DNA from: DATKJY01 sp964540105
GTDB taxonomy: Bacteria > Zixibacteria > MSB-5A5 > GN15 > FEB-12
Assembly: GCA_964540105.1 (NCBI GenBank)
Contig: CAZILL010000001.1
Span: forward strand, 248,001-312,000
Direction: 5' to 3'
DNA: 64,000 nt
In this document: positions 63,127-64,000 of the stretch, piece after piece
How positions within the stretch are numbered: the stretch's first letter is position 1
Layout: every line of letters begins with the position of its first letter
Position numbers and translations under genes: made by a program
The notes under the pieces: generated by a model
Told to the model about the DNA's origin: nothing
The model's database searches: none
Seen by the model: only the letters and a program-made list of their open reading frames with translations

Positions 63127-63231
63127 GCCCGTGTGAATCGTGGCACTTGCACGCAAACCGATTCTTGCTACTAATACTCCCCTTTGCTATTTTGACGACA
63201 AAATTGACACCCCTCTGAGAGGAAGACCGAC

Positions 63232-64000
63232 ATGCCATTCGACCCGATCAGCGATATACAGGATTTCAAAACGCTTGGAGAATTCGGCGATGTCAATCCG
63301 TCGATAACCGACTCCTCCACGTATTCCTTCTCCAGCCCGGCCAATATGAAGCAGATCTTCGAGACTGAGATCGAAGGATGTTTCCTTTATTCGCGTCACT
63401 TCAATCCGATTAACAAATACCTCTGTAGAGCGCTGGCAACCCTGGAGGCGACCGAGGCCGCGCAGGTCACCGCGTCGGGCATGGCGGCGATTACCAGCTC
63501 TATCTTGCAGTTATGCAGCACTGGAGACGAATTGGTGTCGAGCTGGACGATCTATGGCGGAAGCTACGCTTTCCTGCGCAACTTCCTTCCCCGCTTCGGC
63601 ATCAAGGTAGCATTCGTTGACATTACCAATCTTGACATGGTCAGGAACGCCATCACCGAGCGCACGAAAGTGATCTACTGCGAATCTATCAGCAACCCCC
63701 TGCTTGAGATTCCCGATCTTCCCGCGCTCGCGACGCTTGCACGTCAACATAACCTCACGCTTATCGTCGACAACACGTTCAGCCCGCTGATCCTGAGCCC
63801 GATCCGACATGGCGCCCACGTCGTCGTGCATAGCCTGACCAAGTTCATCAACGGAACCAGCGACTGTGTTGCGGGAGCGATCTGCTCCTCGAAGGAATTC
63901 GTGGGCAAGGTGACCGATATCAACGCCGGCGCCTGCATGCTGCTTGGGCCGGTCATGGATAGTTTGCGCTCGGCGAGCATTCTGAAGAATCTTCATACCC
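63232..64000 (+). CDS. Cys/Met metabolism PLP-dependent trans-sulfuration enzyme (3' end outside window)
   Basis: Starts at ATG 63232 with GAGAGGAAG upstream and is open to the last base; 256 residues are visible of a usual ~400. It belongs to the cystathionine gamma-synthase / gamma-lyase / O-acetylhomoserine sulfhydrylase family. The visible motifs are SRHFNPINKYLCRALATLE, VTASGMAAITSSI, the PLP-stacking Tyr in WTIYGGSYAF, LIVDNTFSPL, and PLP-Lys204 in VVHSLTKFINGTSD. Which reaction it performs cannot be decided without the C-terminus and context. It is not part of the hpf operon, being behind its terminator. Confidence 0.9.
   Translation, partial: MPFDPISDIQDFKTLGEFGDVNPSITDSSTYSFSSPANMKQIFETEIEGCFLYSRHFNPINKYLCRALATLEATEAAQVTASGMAAITSSILQLCSTGDELVSSWTIYGGSYAFLRNFLPRFGIKVAFVDITNLDMVRNAITERTKVIYCESISNPLLEIPDLPALATLARQHNLTLIVDNTFSPLILSPIRHGAHVVVHSLTKFINGTSDCVAGAICSSKEFVGKVTDINAGACMLLGPVMDSLRSASILKNLHT

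Overview
The window comes from a Gram-negative-type bacterium with a double membrane. Supporting genes are an lptB–rpoN–hpf cluster, a TonB-dependent receptor, a lipoprotein and a PEP-CTERM surface protein. Several features (two very large PAS-rich orphan histidine kinases, a Ser/Thr kinase with TolB-like and TPR domains, Rex, PEP-CTERM, many TPR/HEAT secreted proteins) suggest an uncultivated lineage near the FCB group, for example Zixibacteria. That placement is inference from gene content; no rRNA or tRNA gene was seen.

Layout. 1–2342: end of a glycine-rich beta-helix surface protein and a DMT-family transporter with a long histidine-rich tail. 2577–7579 (minus): a CZB-type chemoreceptor and a Ser/Thr kinase/TPR protein. 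7895–10701: small membrane proteins, an XRE regulator–membrane protein pair with a palindromic operator, and an IS3-type transposase remnant. 11101–15212: a nitronate monooxygenase-like flavoprotein, then an operon-like trio: an Nramp-like transporter lacking the usual metal motifs, a soluble PRC–MgtE_N–CBS protein and a 36-residue membrane peptide. 15190–18786 (minus): a hybrid histidine kinase. 19067–22110: alr, rex with a clear Rex operator, and a secreted TPR protein. 22128–26230 (minus): a tightly packed operon of HEAT–cyclophilin, secreted protein, adenosine-specific kinase and GNAT. 26607–30612: a secreted unknown and a TonB receptor. 30775–35588: a divergent ketol-acid reductoisomerase-like protein, nadC–birA, a TIM-barrel isomerase and an orphan hypE.

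35683–50411 is a surface-polysaccharide region: a PEP-CTERM protein, a hexapeptide acetyltransferase, a membrane-anchored SGNH-like protein, a four-gene module (AsnB-type amidotransferase, AMP-forming acyl ligase, acyl carrier protein, NAD synthase-like amidase/ligase), two glycosyltransferases, a FemAB/CelD-type acyltransferase, a polysaccharide deacetylase and a flippase. The set resembles exosortase-linked exopolysaccharide loci, but no exosortase is present here. 50436–54111 (minus) holds purU and a three-gene overlapping cluster (GNAT–C39 peptidase fusion, RimK-like ATP-grasp, RLAN-like protein) that probably makes or modifies a peptide. 54668–60062 holds a second PAS-rich kinase and a TPR lipoprotein. 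60260–64000 holds lptB, rpoN, hpf and the start of a trans-sulfuration enzyme.

A recurring signal is a near-consensus sigma-70 promoter with an exact 17-bp spacer whose -10 box ends only 6–7 nt before the start codon (alr, the reductoisomerase-like gene, hypE, lptB; 9 nt for the TPR gene at 21127). None of these genes has a Shine-Dalgarno sequence, so leaderless mRNAs look common in this organism.
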